A stretch of 64,000 nt of DNA from Prevotella sp. (GTDB lineage Bacteria > Bacteroidota > Bacteroidia > Bacteroidales > Bacteroidaceae), in assembly GCA_017538105.1 (NCBI GenBank), contig JAFYJN010000085.1, positions 124,001-188,000 on the forward strand, written 5' to 3'. Positions within the stretch are counted from its first letter, which is position 1. Each line of letters begins with the position of its first letter. Below the pieces are notes generated by a model that worked only from the letters and a program-made list of their open reading frames with translations, searched no databases and had not been told where the DNA came from. Below, in pieces: positions 53,029 through 62,433 of this stretch. Both the position numbers and the translations under genes were made by a program.

Positions 53029-53961
53029 ATGAAAAGAAACACGAGAATAATGGTCATTCTGGCATTGGCATGCCTGATGATTCCCGGACAGGTTAGCGCA
53101 CAGAAGCGGAAGACGCAGAAGAGACGGACCACGGCAACCACCCGTCTAGCGACCCACCCCCAGCGCGACGCTGACTTCCTGTCGGACTACAGACTGCAGC
53201 CCTCAGGCACGTTCAACCTCTATAACCTCGATTACAACTTCGTGATGATGTCACCGCTCGACTTCAACGGGTACGTGCTCAAGCGCGACATGAGCCGCAA
53301 ACAGTTGACGCTGCGCCAAGTGTCGTGCCGCGAGAACGCCATCACCGACGATGACGAGTGGTTTGAGCGCAACGGTCTGAAGAAGCCAGCGGAGACATTT
53401 CCCAACGAGCCCAATGAAGAGATACGTCCGCGCTTTCGTTATGACACCGACGGATATACGGTGGTGACCTACGGTCCCTATTATGCGGAGACCTCCAAGG
53501 TGGTCATTTCCGACCCCTCGTTGCAGACCGTCTATAAAGCCTACGACTTTGAAAACTTCAAGATACCACCAGGCGTGAATAAGCCCTGCGGTATTTCCGG
53601 AGTTAGTTTCGTGAAGATTGAGGGTAACATCATGTATGTGAGCCACAACTCATACAGTGACTACTACGGAAAAATCAGTGATGAACAGAACGGCTACCTC
53701 TCCGCCATCGACCTGCGCACGAACGAGATCCTATGGACTTCGGAGAAAAAGACCTGCAGTTCGAGCATCGAGATTGTGGGCAACTCCATCATCTGCGGCT
53801 ACGGCAGTTCCTTTGAATCCGACTACCTATATGTGGTGGACAAATACAGCGGTCAGCGTGTGCAGAAAATCTTCCTGAAGAAAGCACCGGAACAAGTGAT
53901 AGCCAAGGGCAACCGTATCTATGTGCGTACCTACAGCTACGACTATGTGTTCTCCTATTAG
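53029..53961 (+). CDS. Secreted propeller-like protein, paralogue 2
   Basis: 310 aa from ATG 53029 (MKRNTRIMVILALACLMIPG). The same organisation as paralogue 1, block by block: FNGYVLKRDMSRKQLTLRQV, RFRYDTDGYTVVTYGPYYA, VKIEGNIMYVSHNS, GYLSAIDLRTNEILWTSEKK, YLYVVDKYSGQRVQKIFLKK and the shared end TYSYDYVFS. The N- and C-terminal parts are nearly the same and the middle has diverged, suggesting different ligands. No catalytic motif. Confidence 0.72.
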   Translation: MKRNTRIMVILALACLMIPGQVSAQKRKTQKRRTTATTRLATHPQRDADFLSDYRLQPSGTFNLYNLDYNFVMMSPLDFNGYVLKRDMSRKQLTLRQVSCRENAITDDDEWFERNGLKKPAETFPNEPNEEIRPRFRYDTDGYTVVTYGPYYAETSKVVISDPSLQTVYKAYDFENFKIPPGVNKPCGISGVSFVKIEGNIMYVSHNSYSDYYGKISDEQNGYLSAIDLRTNEILWTSEKKTCSSSIEIVGNSIICGYGSSFESDYLYVVDKYSGQRVQKIFLKKAPEQVIAKGNRIYVRTYSYDYVFSY

Positions 53962-54148
53962 GGGCAGGGGGCAAGGAGCAAGGGGCATGAAGGAGGGGGA
54001 GTGAAGGGGTGAGGAGATTAAAAAATTAAAAAATTAAAAGATTAAAAAAAAGGAGGTGAGAGGTAAGGGGTGAGAGGTGAGAGGATACCCTAGAACACTA
54101 AACACTAAACACTAAACACTCAACTCTAAACTCTCAACACTAAACCAT
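53955..54148 (+). repeat. Dense low-complexity spacer before ettA
   Basis: Consecutive blocks: ggggcaaggagcaaggggc; ttaaaaaattaaaagatta; gaggtgagaggtaagggg; and aacactaaacactaaacac followed by tcaactctaaactctcaac. All four word types found elsewhere in the window occur here in about 190 nt, directly up to the ettA start. Confidence 0.8.
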
Positions 54149-54153
54149 ATTAT

Positions 54154-55851
54154 ATGGCAACAGTAGACGACAAGAAAATCATTTTCTCGATGGTCGGACT
54201 GAGCAAGACCATCCAACAGAACCAAAAACAAGTGCTCAAGAATATCTATCTTAGCTTCTTCTACGGGGCTAAGATAGGTATTATCGGTTTGAATGGCGCC
54301 GGAAAGTCGACGCTGCTGAAAATCATCGCCGGCCTGGACCAACAGTACCAAGGACAGGTTGTATGGAGCCCTGGCTATACAGTGGGCTACCTGCCGCAGG
54401 ACCCGCCGCTCAACGAGTCGAAGACCGTGAAGGAAAACGTGATGGAAGGTGTTCAGCACGTGTACGACGCCTTGACCGAATACGACGAGATCAACAAGAA
54501 GTTCGGTGAGCCGGAGTATTACGAAGACCCCGACAAGATGGACAAGTTGATGAGTCGTCAGGCCGAGCTGCAGGACATCATCGATGCCACCGACGCGTGG
54601 AACATGGATTCCAAGCTCGACCGTGCCATGGCCGCGCTGAACTGTCCTCCGGGTGACCAAGGGGTACAGCACCTCTCCGGCGGCGAGCGCCGTCGCGTGG
54701 CACTCTGCCGTTTGCTGTTGCAGAAGCCCGACGTGCTGTTGCTCGACGAACCCACCAACCACCTCGACGCCGAGTCTATCGACTGGTTGGAGCAGCACCT
54801 GCAGCAATACGAAGGTACCGTGATTGCCGTGACCCACGACCGTTATTTCTTAGACGATGTGGCCGAATGGATTCTGGAACTCGACCGTGGCGAGGGCATC
54901 CCCTGGAAGGGCAACTACTCGTCGTGGCTGGAGCAGAAGAGTCAACGGCTGGCCATGGAGGAGAAGACCGCCTCGAAGCGGCGTAAGACATTGGAACGCG
55001 AGTTGGAATGGGTACGCATGGCTCCGAAGGCCCGCCATGCCAAGGGTAAGGCCCGTCTGAACTCCTATGACAAGATGCTCAACGAAGAGCAGAAGCAGAA
55101 AGAGGAGAAGTTGGAGATATTCATCCCCAACGGTCCGCGTTTGGGCAACAAGGTAATCGAGGCCATGCATGTGGCCAAGGCCTTCGGCGAGAAGGTGCTC
55201 TTCAACGACCTCAATTTCATGTTGCCCCCCAACGGCATCGTTGGTGTCATCGGACCCAACGGAGCAGGCAAGACCACCCTGTTCCGTATGATTATGGGCA
55301 TGGAGCAGGCCGATAGCGGCACCTTCGAGGTGGGCGAGACCGTGAAACTCAGCTATGTGGACCAGCAGCACAAAGACATCATGCCTGACCGCAGTGTCTA
55401 TCAGACGGTGAGCGGTGGCAACGAGACGATACGCATGGGAGGCAGGGACGTGAACGTTCGCGCCTACCTGTCGCGTTTCAATTTTACTGGCGTCGACCAG
55501 GAGAAGAAATGTGGCGTGCTGTCGGGTGGCGAGCGCAACCGTTTGCAACTGGCCATCGCCCTGAAGCAGGAAGGCAACGTGCTGCTGTTGGACGAGCCCA
55601 CCAACGATATCGACGTGAACACCCTCCGCGCCCTGGAGGAAGGCTTGGAGTCCTTCGCCGGTTGCGCCGTCGTCATCAGTCACGACCGTTGGTTCCTCGA
55701 CCGTATCTGCACCCATATCCTCGCTTTTGAAGGCGACGGCAACGTGTTCTATTTCGAGGGCAATTACAGCGAGTACGAGGCCAACAAAGCCATGCGACTG
55801 GGACTGGAAGAGCCCAAACGCCTTCGCTACCGCAAACTGATGGACGAATGA
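54154..55851 (+). CDS. ettA: Energy-dependent translational throttle protein EttA (ABC-F)
   Basis: 565 aa. Two ABC cassettes without membrane domains: Walker A GLNGAGKS and GPNGAGKT, signatures LSGGERRRVALCRLL and LSGGERNRLQLAIAL, Walker B LLLDEPTNHLD and LLLDEPTNDID. The arm insertion in the first cassette is short and the P-site-tRNA-interaction linker is present between (EKTASKRRKTLERELEWVRM, then KGKARLNSYDKM), as in EttA. It binds the ribosomal E site and tunes translation to ATP level. Preceded by a long low-complexity spacer. Confidence 0.95.
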   Translation: MATVDDKKIIFSMVGLSKTIQQNQKQVLKNIYLSFFYGAKIGIIGLNGAGKSTLLKIIAGLDQQYQGQVVWSPGYTVGYLPQDPPLNESKTVKENVMEGVQHVYDALTEYDEINKKFGEPEYYEDPDKMDKLMSRQAELQDIIDATDAWNMDSKLDRAMAALNCPPGDQGVQHLSGGERRRVALCRLLLQKPDVLLLDEPTNHLDAESIDWLEQHLQQYEGTVIAVTHDRYFLDDVAEWILELDRGEGIPWKGNYSSWLEQKSQRLAMEEKTASKRRKTLERELEWVRMAPKARHAKGKARLNSYDKMLNEEQKQKEEKLEIFIPNGPRLGNKVIEAMHVAKAFGEKVLFNDLNFMLPPNGIVGVIGPNGAGKTTLFRMIMGMEQADSGTFEVGETVKLSYVDQQHKDIMPDRSVYQTVSGGNETIRMGGRDVNVRAYLSRFNFTGVDQEKKCGVLSGGERNRLQLAIALKQEGNVLLLDEPTNDIDVNTLRALEEGLESFAGCAVVISHDRWFLDRICTHILAFEGDGNVFYFEGNYSEYEANKAMRLGLEEPKRLRYRKLMDE

Positions 55852-55904
55852 CACAGGGAAGAACAACGACTACACACAAACCTTAAACCCAAATAACAAC
55901 AACA

Positions 55905-57050
55905 ATGAAAAAAAGCATTCTATTCTCAGCCATTGTTTTCATGGCTCTGTTGCTATCATCCTGCTCGAGCGAGCAAAGTGACGGTGTCAACAATTTCCGC
56001 ATCAAGCGAGGCACCAACCTCAGCCATTGGCTCTCACAATCGGAGGCCCGCGGTGAGATGCGCCGTCTGCACATCCAGGAAGACGATTTCGAACGGCTCG
56101 AAAAATTGGGCTTCGACTTCGTACGTATCCCCATTGACGAAGTGCAGTTCTGGGACGAGCAAGGCAACACATTGCCCGAAGCCTGGGGCTTGCTGACTAA
56201 CGCGCTGAACTTGGCCCGCAAGCACAACCTACGCGCCATTGTCGACCTCCACATCATCCGTTCGCACTACTTCAACGCCGTGAACGAAGGCGACAAGGCT
56301 GCCAACACCCTTTTCACCTCGGAGAAATCACAACAGGACCTCATCAACCTATGGTACCAACTCTCCGACTCCCTCAAGGATTACAGCAACGACTGGGTGG
56401 CCTATGAGTTCATGAACGAGCCCGTGGCCGAGGACCACGAGCAATGGAACCAGTTGGTGGCCAAGGTTCACAAAGCCCTCCGTGAGCGCGAGCCCAACCG
56501 CACCCTCATCATAGGTTCCAACCTTTGGCAGAGTGCCGGGACGATGAAATACCTGAAAGTGCCAGAGGGCGACAAGAACATAATCCTCTCGTTCCACTAC
56601 TACAACCCCACTATTCTCACCCATTACGGAGCTTGGTGGACCCCCATCGGCAAATACAAGGGCAAGGTGAACTACCCCGGTGTGCTTGTCTCGCAAGAAG
56701 ATTTCGCCGCCGCTCCCGACTCTATCAAGAAAGAGTTGGAACCTTACACCAAGGAAGAGTGGAACATCGACAGGATTCGTGAAGAATTCAAGGATGCCAT
56801 AGCCGCCGCCAAGAAATATGACCTGCAACTGTTCTGCGGTGAATGGGGTGTTTACGAGCCAGTGGACCGCGAGTTGGCATACAACTGGACACGTGACATG
56901 CTCACCGTGTTCGACGAGTTCGACATTGCCTGGACCACCTGGTGCTACGATGCCGACTTCGGTTTCTGGGACCAGCAACGCCATCAATTCAAAGACTATC
57001 CACTCGTAGAGCTGTTGATGTCGGGCAAGAAACTGGAAGAGAAAAAATAA
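55905..57050 (+). CDS. Glycoside hydrolase family 5 lipoprotein (endoglucanase-like)
   Basis: 381 aa with a lipoprotein signal (LFSAIVFMALLLSSC, SSEQ). GH5 TIM-barrel landmarks: RGTNLSHWLSQ, LGFDFVRIPIDEVQFWDE, RAIVDLHIIRSHYFN, the acid/base Glu in YEFMNEPVAEDH, the YNPTILTHYGAWW loop and the nucleophile Glu in LFCGEWGVYEP. It probably cleaves beta-glucan or mannan chains at the cell surface. It starts 53 nt after ettA but is unrelated in function. Full length for the family. Confidence 0.9.
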   Translation: MKKSILFSAIVFMALLLSSCSSEQSDGVNNFRIKRGTNLSHWLSQSEARGEMRRLHIQEDDFERLEKLGFDFVRIPIDEVQFWDEQGNTLPEAWGLLTNALNLARKHNLRAIVDLHIIRSHYFNAVNEGDKAANTLFTSEKSQQDLINLWYQLSDSLKDYSNDWVAYEFMNEPVAEDHEQWNQLVAKVHKALREREPNRTLIIGSNLWQSAGTMKYLKVPEGDKNIILSFHYYNPTILTHYGAWWTPIGKYKGKVNYPGVLVSQEDFAAAPDSIKKELEPYTKEEWNIDRIREEFKDAIAAAKKYDLQLFCGEWGVYEPVDRELAYNWTRDMLTVFDEFDIAWTTWCYDADFGFWDQQRHQFKDYPLVELLMSGKKLEEKK

Positions 57051-57063
57051 CGACAGCATCTAT

Positions 57064-57108
57064 AGGTGGGTTTTTACCCTGCAAAAGCAATGGTTGAACC
57101 CACCTTTA
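57064..57108 (+). terminator. Terminator after the GH5 gene
   Basis: AGGTGGGTT (57064-57072) pairs with AACCCACCT (57097-57105), followed by TTATA. Moderate T-run. Confidence 0.65.
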
Positions 57109-57115
57109 TATAATA

Positions 57116-57159
57116 CGAATGGCCTCCACCTTCCTTTTGAGGAGAATGGAGGCCATTCG
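57116..57159. terminator. Convergent-gene hairpin
   Basis: A perfect 13-bp stem, CGAATGGCCTCCA (57116-57128) with TGGAGGCCATTCG (57147-57159), lies between the GH5 gene and the convergent carboxylesterase, 20 nt from the latter's stop. Without a T-run it may act with the preceding stem as a bidirectional stop. Confidence 0.6.
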
Positions 57160-57178
57160 AGCAATTATTCTTTCAGCA

Positions 57179-58708
57179 TCAGCGACGACTCTTGAAGAAT
57201 TCTTCGAAGAAATCCATCTGTCGTTGGTTCTGCACCTTGTCGAGATGGAAACCATTACGAATGACCATCACGGTGGGAGCACCCTGACAATAGGTTGTCC
57301 AATAGGGCAGCGTGCCGCCATTGGGGTCGCCCGTCTTGGTGAAATTAATCCAATACTGCGACATGATATCCAACATGCGGTGTTCGGTGTCGGTCATCTT
57401 TCCGCTACCGAACTGATAGCCATAGATGAACGGCATCTCCGCCACATGACTTGCACCACCACGGAAACTGCGTAGGATGGTATTCTCCGAGTCTTGGTCG
57501 AAATAATACATATATACCCTACCCTTGCCCGTCTTACTCTGCAGGTTGGCCCAAGCATAGGTACCCCAGGCAAAGCTGCCATCACGGAAGATGTCGGACA
57601 TGGCGAAGTAGACCTCCTGTTCGTTGGTGGCGGGATAGATTTCCAGCAGACGGTCGGCCCAGTCGCCATAGACCTGCTTTGCCTGTTGGCGATACACCTC
57701 CACGGGCATGGGGCGAGAGAACATCGACCCCTCGTCGGAATTGGTGCCGATAATGACGTCCACATCATTATATTGTCCCGCCTCGTAGAGTTTGTATTGG
57801 TCGTCGGTGATGACATAGCCGTCTACCACCGGCCAGAACTGATCCATGCGACAACTGTCGAGCAAGGTCTGGAAAGGTACCTTGCGCAGCTGCTTGATGT
57901 TTTTCTTGCCCAACCGCTTTTGCACGTCAGCACCCGTCTGTTCCGCTGCCTTGGCACGGCACATTGCCGTATTGCCGCCCCGCTGGTCAGCCACCGGCCA
58001 GAACGAGCTGCCGCTCTCACTAATGGCGGCACGGAACAAGCCACGGCACAATGGCGATGCACAAAGGATGCTCACAGAGATGCCTCCCGCCGACTCTCCA
58101 GCGATGGTCACCTTGTCGGGATCGCCACCAAACGCGGCTATATTGTCGTGTATCCATCGCAAGGCCAACACCTGGTCCATCATGCCGTAGTTGCCCGATA
58201 TGCCTCGCTCCGACTCCTTGGCCAGTTCAGGATGGGCCATGAAGCCCAACACGCCCAGGCGATATTCGATGCTGACATAAATGATGCCCTCACGCACAAA
58301 ACTCTCTTGAGTGCCGCTGTATGAACCCGTTGTGAACCCACCGCCATGAATCATCACGAAGACAGGCAACCGTTCCGCCGCCGACTTCGCCGGTGTCATC
58401 ACGCTCAGATAAAGACAATCCTCACTCATCGGTATCTCATTACCATTCTGGTTGGGGTCGGTGGGCTGTGGCGGACGTGCTCCCCATTGTTCAGCCTTGT
58501 ATACCCCTTTCCAAGGTTTCTTGGGCACCGGTGCTTTCCACCTCAATTCGCCCACGGGCGGTTCAGCATAAGGGATGGCCTTGTAGAGCGCAAAACCAGA
58601 TTGCTCCACCCCTTCTATCTCACCCTGAGCGACAGTAGTGCGCAACAGTTGGGCATTAGTCGTCATGGACAGGGCAAATGCGATCATCAAAAATAGATAC
58701 TTTTTCAT
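57179..58708 (-). CDS. Secreted type-B carboxylesterase
   Basis: 509 aa with signal peptide (MKKYLFLMIAFALSMTTNA). EDCLYLSVMTPAKSAAERLP, then VFVMIHGGGFTTGSYSG (oxyanion hole), the nucleophile Ser in TIAGESAGGISVSI, Glu in GTNSDEGSMFSRP and the catalytic His in GGASHVAEMPFIYG. All of the triad is present. It hydrolyses carboxylic esters, perhaps acyl groups on plant polysaccharides given the neighbouring GH5. Single gene, convergent with GH5. Confidence 0.92.
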   Translation of the reverse strand: MKKYLFLMIAFALSMTTNAQLLRTTVAQGEIEGVEQSGFALYKAIPYAEPPVGELRWKAPVPKKPWKGVYKAEQWGARPPQPTDPNQNGNEIPMSEDCLYLSVMTPAKSAAERLPVFVMIHGGGFTTGSYSGTQESFVREGIIYVSIEYRLGVLGFMAHPELAKESERGISGNYGMMDQVLALRWIHDNIAAFGGDPDKVTIAGESAGGISVSILCASPLCRGLFRAAISESGSSFWPVADQRGGNTAMCRAKAAEQTGADVQKRLGKKNIKQLRKVPFQTLLDSCRMDQFWPVVDGYVITDDQYKLYEAGQYNDVDVIIGTNSDEGSMFSRPMPVEVYRQQAKQVYGDWADRLLEIYPATNEQEVYFAMSDIFRDGSFAWGTYAWANLQSKTGKGRVYMYYFDQDSENTILRSFRGGASHVAEMPFIYGYQFGSGKMTDTEHRMLDIMSQYWINFTKTGDPNGGTLPYWTTYCQGAPTVMVIRNGFHLDKVQNQRQMDFFEEFFKSRR

Positions 58709-58743
58709 GTTATTCAGGATTTTAGTAGGTTCAACATATATGA

Positions 58744-59649
58744 TTATACCTGTTGACTGGGTTGCTTTTTATGTTTTTTCAGGCCCGTCTTGAAATGGTC
58801 GAAACCTTGTCCGTAGACACCGATGACGGCACTCTGCGATACGAAGGCCGCCGGGTCGATCTCGTTGATGAGGGCGAAGATACGTGAGGACTCCGTGCGT
58901 CGGGCCAGCACGAAAAGCATGTTCACTTCATGTCCCGAATACACACCCTGACCTTTGATGAGTGTACAGCCACGGTGAATATGGCTGATGATGTGCTGTC
59001 CCATCTCCTCATATTTCTCCGTGACGATGAAGAACTGTACCGAACGGCGTGTCATGTTGACCACTTGGTCGACGCAGAAGGTGGAGATGAAAAGCATGAC
59101 ATAACCATAAATCACCTGTTCCCAGTCGCGCAACACCAAGTATGACGATGTGATGATAAGCAGGTCGGTGATGAGCAGCACATGTCCCAGCGATATGTCC
59201 TTGTATTTGTTGACCACCGCCGCCACGATATCCGAGCCGCCCGTGCTTCCATGCGCCGACAATGCCAGTCCCACGCCACAACCCCAGAAACAGGCTCCCA
59301 CGACAGTGGCCATGAACAGTTGGTCGTGGAGCAGTTGTTTTTCGCCAATCAGTCCTCGAAGTATCGGAATGGCAGCGGTAAACAGCAACACCCCGTAAAT
59401 CGTCTTGATGCAGAAACGCAGTCCCAGCACCTTCAGAGCAATGAGCAGCAGAACAATATTGATGGCCAGATAGGAAAATTCCACGTCTATACCCGCTCCC
59501 CATTCTATAATTGACGCTACACCTGCCGTGCCACCTGTCATGATATGGTTAGGCAACAGGAAAACCACCCATCCTGCAGCACAGATAAACACGCCTAAAA
59601 AAATGATGGCATAGTCGTGGAGTTCAGCCAATATTGCTTTCTTGTTCAT
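58744..59649 (-). CDS. YitT-family membrane protein
   Basis: 301 aa. Five hydrophobic segments (for example AIIFLGVFICAAGWVVFLLP, YLAINIVLLLIALKVLGL, ATVVGACFWGCGVGLALSA) with the family motifs PNHIMTGGTAGVA and HGSTGGSDIVA, then a cytoplasmic C-terminal DUF2179 domain (RSVQFFIVTEKYEEMGQHII, RGCTLIKGQGVYSGHEV). YitT proteins are probably transporters of unknown substrate. It lies 35 nt downstream of the carboxylesterase start on the same strand, so it may be upstream in the same unit. Confidence 0.9.
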   Translation of the reverse strand: MNKKAILAELHDYAIIFLGVFICAAGWVVFLLPNHIMTGGTAGVASIIEWGAGIDVEFSYLAINIVLLLIALKVLGLRFCIKTIYGVLLFTAAIPILRGLIGEKQLLHDQLFMATVVGACFWGCGVGLALSAHGSTGGSDIVAAVVNKYKDISLGHVLLITDLLIITSSYLVLRDWEQVIYGYVMLFISTFCVDQVVNMTRRSVQFFIVTEKYEEMGQHIISHIHRGCTLIKGQGVYSGHEVNMLFVLARRTESSRIFALINEIDPAAFVSQSAVIGVYGQGFDHFKTGLKKHKKQPSQQV

Positions 59650-59752
59650 TGATGTATTTTTCTATAGTGCTGCAAAATTACGTGATTTTTCCAAACCGAC
59701 AAACATTTTACATGGAAAAACAATGTGAGTTGCTGTAGTTTAAGAATGATGA

Positions 59753-59784
59753 TTTGCGCAATTGGGAAAAAACCGCTATATTTG
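59753..59784 (+). promoter_or_regulatory. Promoter, TTTG-N20-TATATTTG
   Basis: TTTG (59753-59756), 20 nt, TATATTTG (59777-59784): full consensus, 36 nt before ATG 59821. Confidence 0.8.
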
Positions 59785-59820
59785 TAGCATTCTATTGACA
59801 ACCTAAAAAACATTCTATTG

Positions 59821-60813
59821 ATGGAAAAGAACAAAGAATTACGCGTAGGCATCGTCGGCACGGGATGGATTGCAGAAAAAGCCGCCTACACCCTTCAACG
59901 TCAGGAAGGTCTGATATGCCAAGCCGTAGGGTCGAGGACAACAGAAAAGGCCAAGGCCTTCGCCCAACAATGGGGCATCCCCCATGCTCATGGCTCATAC
60001 TGTGAATTGATAGCCGACCCAGAGGTTGACCTCGTTTATGTGGGCACTCCCCACAGTCACCATTACGATGTGACCATGGAAGCCATCTGCCACGGCAAGC
60101 CCTGCCTGGTGGAGAAAGCCTTCATGGCCAACCTTGCACAGAGTAAAAGAGTGGTGGCGTTAGCCCGTGAGAAGAACGTCTTCCTTGCCGAGGCCATTTG
60201 GACCCGCTACCAGCCCGTGGTGCCTATCGTCCGACAGCTGATGGCCGACGGACGCATCGGTGACTTGCGTCTCATCACCGCCAGTCTAGGCTACAGTATG
60301 GGCGACAAGCCACGTATCATGCGTGCCGACCTCTGCGGTGGAGCATTGCTCGACTTGGGTGTGTACGCCCTCAATTTCGTCAGGATGTTCTGCGATGCTC
60401 CCATAAAACGCATCACCTCACAGTGCGTGAAGTCGGCCACGGGCATGGACCTGACCAATGCCGCCTGTCTGACACTGGAGAATGGCGTTTTGGCCAACAT
60501 CCAATCATCGGCCGCCTGTGTGAACGACAACCAAGGCACACTCTGCGGCACCGAGGGCTATCTCATCATCGACAACATCAACAACCCACAGACCGTGCGT
60601 GTGTATGGCCGCGACCGTGTCTTCATTGAAGAGATAGCCGTGCCCCGGCAAATAACCGGTTACGAATACCAGTTCCTTGCCTGCAAAGAAGCTTTGGAGA
60701 GAGGTTTGAAGGAGTCGCCCTACATGCCCCTTGACGAAACGCTATACATCATGAAGTTAATGGATGGCCTACGCCACGAATGGGGCGTGAGCTATCCGAT
60801 GGATGAGGATTAG
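59821..60813 (+). CDS. Gfo/Idh/MocA-family oxidoreductase
   Basis: 330 aa from ATG 59821. A Rossmann start (RVGIVGTGWIAEKAAYTLQR), the VDLVYVGTPHSHHYD strand and the EKAFMANLAQSK motif (the EKP-type catalytic Lys) define an NAD(P)-dependent sugar or dihydrodiol dehydrogenase. The C-terminal sheet domain follows (GGALLDLGVYALNFVRMF, GYEYQFLACKEALERGL). No signal peptide; cytosolic. Monocistronic, with a full-consensus promoter. Substrate not predictable; related proteins act on sugars or inositol. Confidence 0.9.
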   Translation: MEKNKELRVGIVGTGWIAEKAAYTLQRQEGLICQAVGSRTTEKAKAFAQQWGIPHAHGSYCELIADPEVDLVYVGTPHSHHYDVTMEAICHGKPCLVEKAFMANLAQSKRVVALAREKNVFLAEAIWTRYQPVVPIVRQLMADGRIGDLRLITASLGYSMGDKPRIMRADLCGGALLDLGVYALNFVRMFCDAPIKRITSQCVKSATGMDLTNAACLTLENGVLANIQSSAACVNDNQGTLCGTEGYLIIDNINNPQTVRVYGRDRVFIEEIAVPRQITGYEYQFLACKEALERGLKESPYMPLDETLYIMKLMDGLRHEWGVSYPMDED

Positions 60814-60827
60814 AGTCCCAAAAGACT

Positions 60828-62237
60828 TTATTTTTCGTAGGAGGAGCCGTCGAAGCAGTGGGTGCAGACACGTTCCTTGGGAATGCCAATGGAAGCGATG
60901 AGATTTTCGAGTTTGGCGAACTTGAGGGAAGAAAGGCCAAGACGACGCGCGATTTCCTCTACCATGCGTTGGTATTCTGGCGAATCAGTGACGGCATATT
61001 TGTCAATATTTTTCTCGCTTTCACCTTCCAAGTCCTTGATGACCTGTCGGGTAATCAGTTCAAGGTCGCTTTTTGACGTGGTGAAGTTGATGAACGGACA
61101 TCCATATACCAATGGCGGGCAAGAGATGCGGGCGTGCACCTCTTTGGCCCCGTAGTCGAAGAATGTTTTCACATTATCGCGCAGCTGCGTTCCCCTAACG
61201 ATGGAGTCGTCGCAGAACACCACACGTTTCCCATTGAGTATGGCACGGTTGGGTATGAGTTTCATTTTCGCCACCAACCTACGTCTTGACTGATCGCCGG
61301 GCGTGAAGCTGCGGGGCCATGTGGGTGTGTACTTGAGCACCGCCCTTTTGTAAGGTATTTTCGCACCCACGGCATAGCCCAATGCCATTCCGACCCCTGA
61401 GTCGGGAATGCCGCAAACGCAGTCGGCCTCCGTCTTGTCCTCACGCCCCAGGAGTTCGCCATTTTTCTCACGCATATATTCCACATTGACTTCCTCGTAA
61501 TCACTGGAAGGGAAGCCATAATAAACCCAAAGGAACGAGCAAATCTGGCATTTGGAGAAGGGTTGCTGGAGCACTTCCACCCCATCGGCAGTCAGGCGCA
61601 CTATTTCTCCAGGTCCCACATCGCGTACCGTCTCATAGTCGAGGTTGGGGAAGGCCGAAGACTCCGAAGTAGCGGCATAAGCCCCTTCTTTCCTTCCGAT
61701 GATGATGGGTGTTCGTCCGAGAAAATCTCGGGCAGCGATGATGCCATCTTCTGTGAGCACCAACATAGAGCATGAGCCTTTAACTTTCTTGTAGACATTG
61801 TTGATGCCTTCGACGAATGACTTGCCCATGTTGATGAGCATGGCCACCAGTTCCGTCTGGTTGATGTTGTTGGCCGACATCTCGCTGAAATGCATCCTCT
61901 CTTCAAGCAGTTCCTTGGCTATATCGCGCACGTTGTTGATTTTCGCCACGGTGACCACGGCATAGCGTCCGAGGTGGGAGTTGACGATGATGGGCTGCGG
62001 GTCGGTATCGCTGATGACCCCAATGCCCTGTGGTCCAATGAAATGATCCAGTTCATCCTCGAATTTCGACCTGAAGTAATTGCGTTCCAAGCTATGGATG
62101 GAACGGAAGAACCCCATCTCCCGGTCGAAAGTCACCATACCCGCACGTTTCGTCCCGAGGTGCGAATTATAGTCAGTTCCGTAAAACAAATCGTTTACAC
62201 AATCTTTTTTAGCGATGGTACCAAAGAAGCCGCCCAT
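60828..62237 (-). CDS. PurF-like amidophosphoribosyltransferase lacking the N-terminal Cys
   Basis: 469 aa. Two PurF domains: N-terminal glutaminase-like (HLGTKRAGMVTFD, NSHLGRYAVVTVAKINNV, ESSAFPNLDYE) and C-terminal phosphoribosyltransferase with the PRPP loop VVFCDDSIVRGT. Also CGIPDSGVGMALGYA and PTWPRSFTPGDQSRR. True PurF is processed to expose Cys as residue 1; here the protein begins MGGFFGTIAKKDC, with Gly-Gly at that place, so glutamine hydrolysis should fail. It may use free ammonia or have a different role. Bacteroidales carry this type of paralogue beside a normal PurF. Confidence 0.85.
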   Translation of the reverse strand: MGGFFGTIAKKDCVNDLFYGTDYNSHLGTKRAGMVTFDREMGFFRSIHSLERNYFRSKFEDELDHFIGPQGIGVISDTDPQPIIVNSHLGRYAVVTVAKINNVRDIAKELLEERMHFSEMSANNINQTELVAMLINMGKSFVEGINNVYKKVKGSCSMLVLTEDGIIAARDFLGRTPIIIGRKEGAYAATSESSAFPNLDYETVRDVGPGEIVRLTADGVEVLQQPFSKCQICSFLWVYYGFPSSDYEEVNVEYMREKNGELLGREDKTEADCVCGIPDSGVGMALGYAVGAKIPYKRAVLKYTPTWPRSFTPGDQSRRRLVAKMKLIPNRAILNGKRVVFCDDSIVRGTQLRDNVKTFFDYGAKEVHARISCPPLVYGCPFINFTTSKSDLELITRQVIKDLEGESEKNIDKYAVTDSPEYQRMVEEIARRLGLSSLKFAKLENLIASIGIPKERVCTHCFDGSSYEK

Positions 62238-62375
62238 AATTTAATGTAGAAATGACATGAAAATCAACACACCTATCCACAAGGAGTAGGATTGAGAGTG
62301 CAAAATTACAGAATTTCCGAAGAATATGCAAGAAGAACCGCATTGATTTACATCAAAAACTTTTCCTATTTTCCC

Positions 62376-62406
62376 TTTGACGTTTCGGATAATTCGTGTA
62401 AATTTG
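62376..62406 (+). promoter_or_regulatory. Promoter, TTTG-N19-TAAATTTG
   Basis: TTTG (62376-62379), 19 nt, TAAATTTG (62399-62406): full consensus, 27 nt before the C10 protease ATG. Confidence 0.8.
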
Positions 62407-62433
62407 CAAAAAAATACGATTGATCCACTTTTT

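Noticed and set aside
57494-58324. 276-codon plus-strand frame
   Set aside because: Antisense to the carboxylesterase with its complete catalytic triad.
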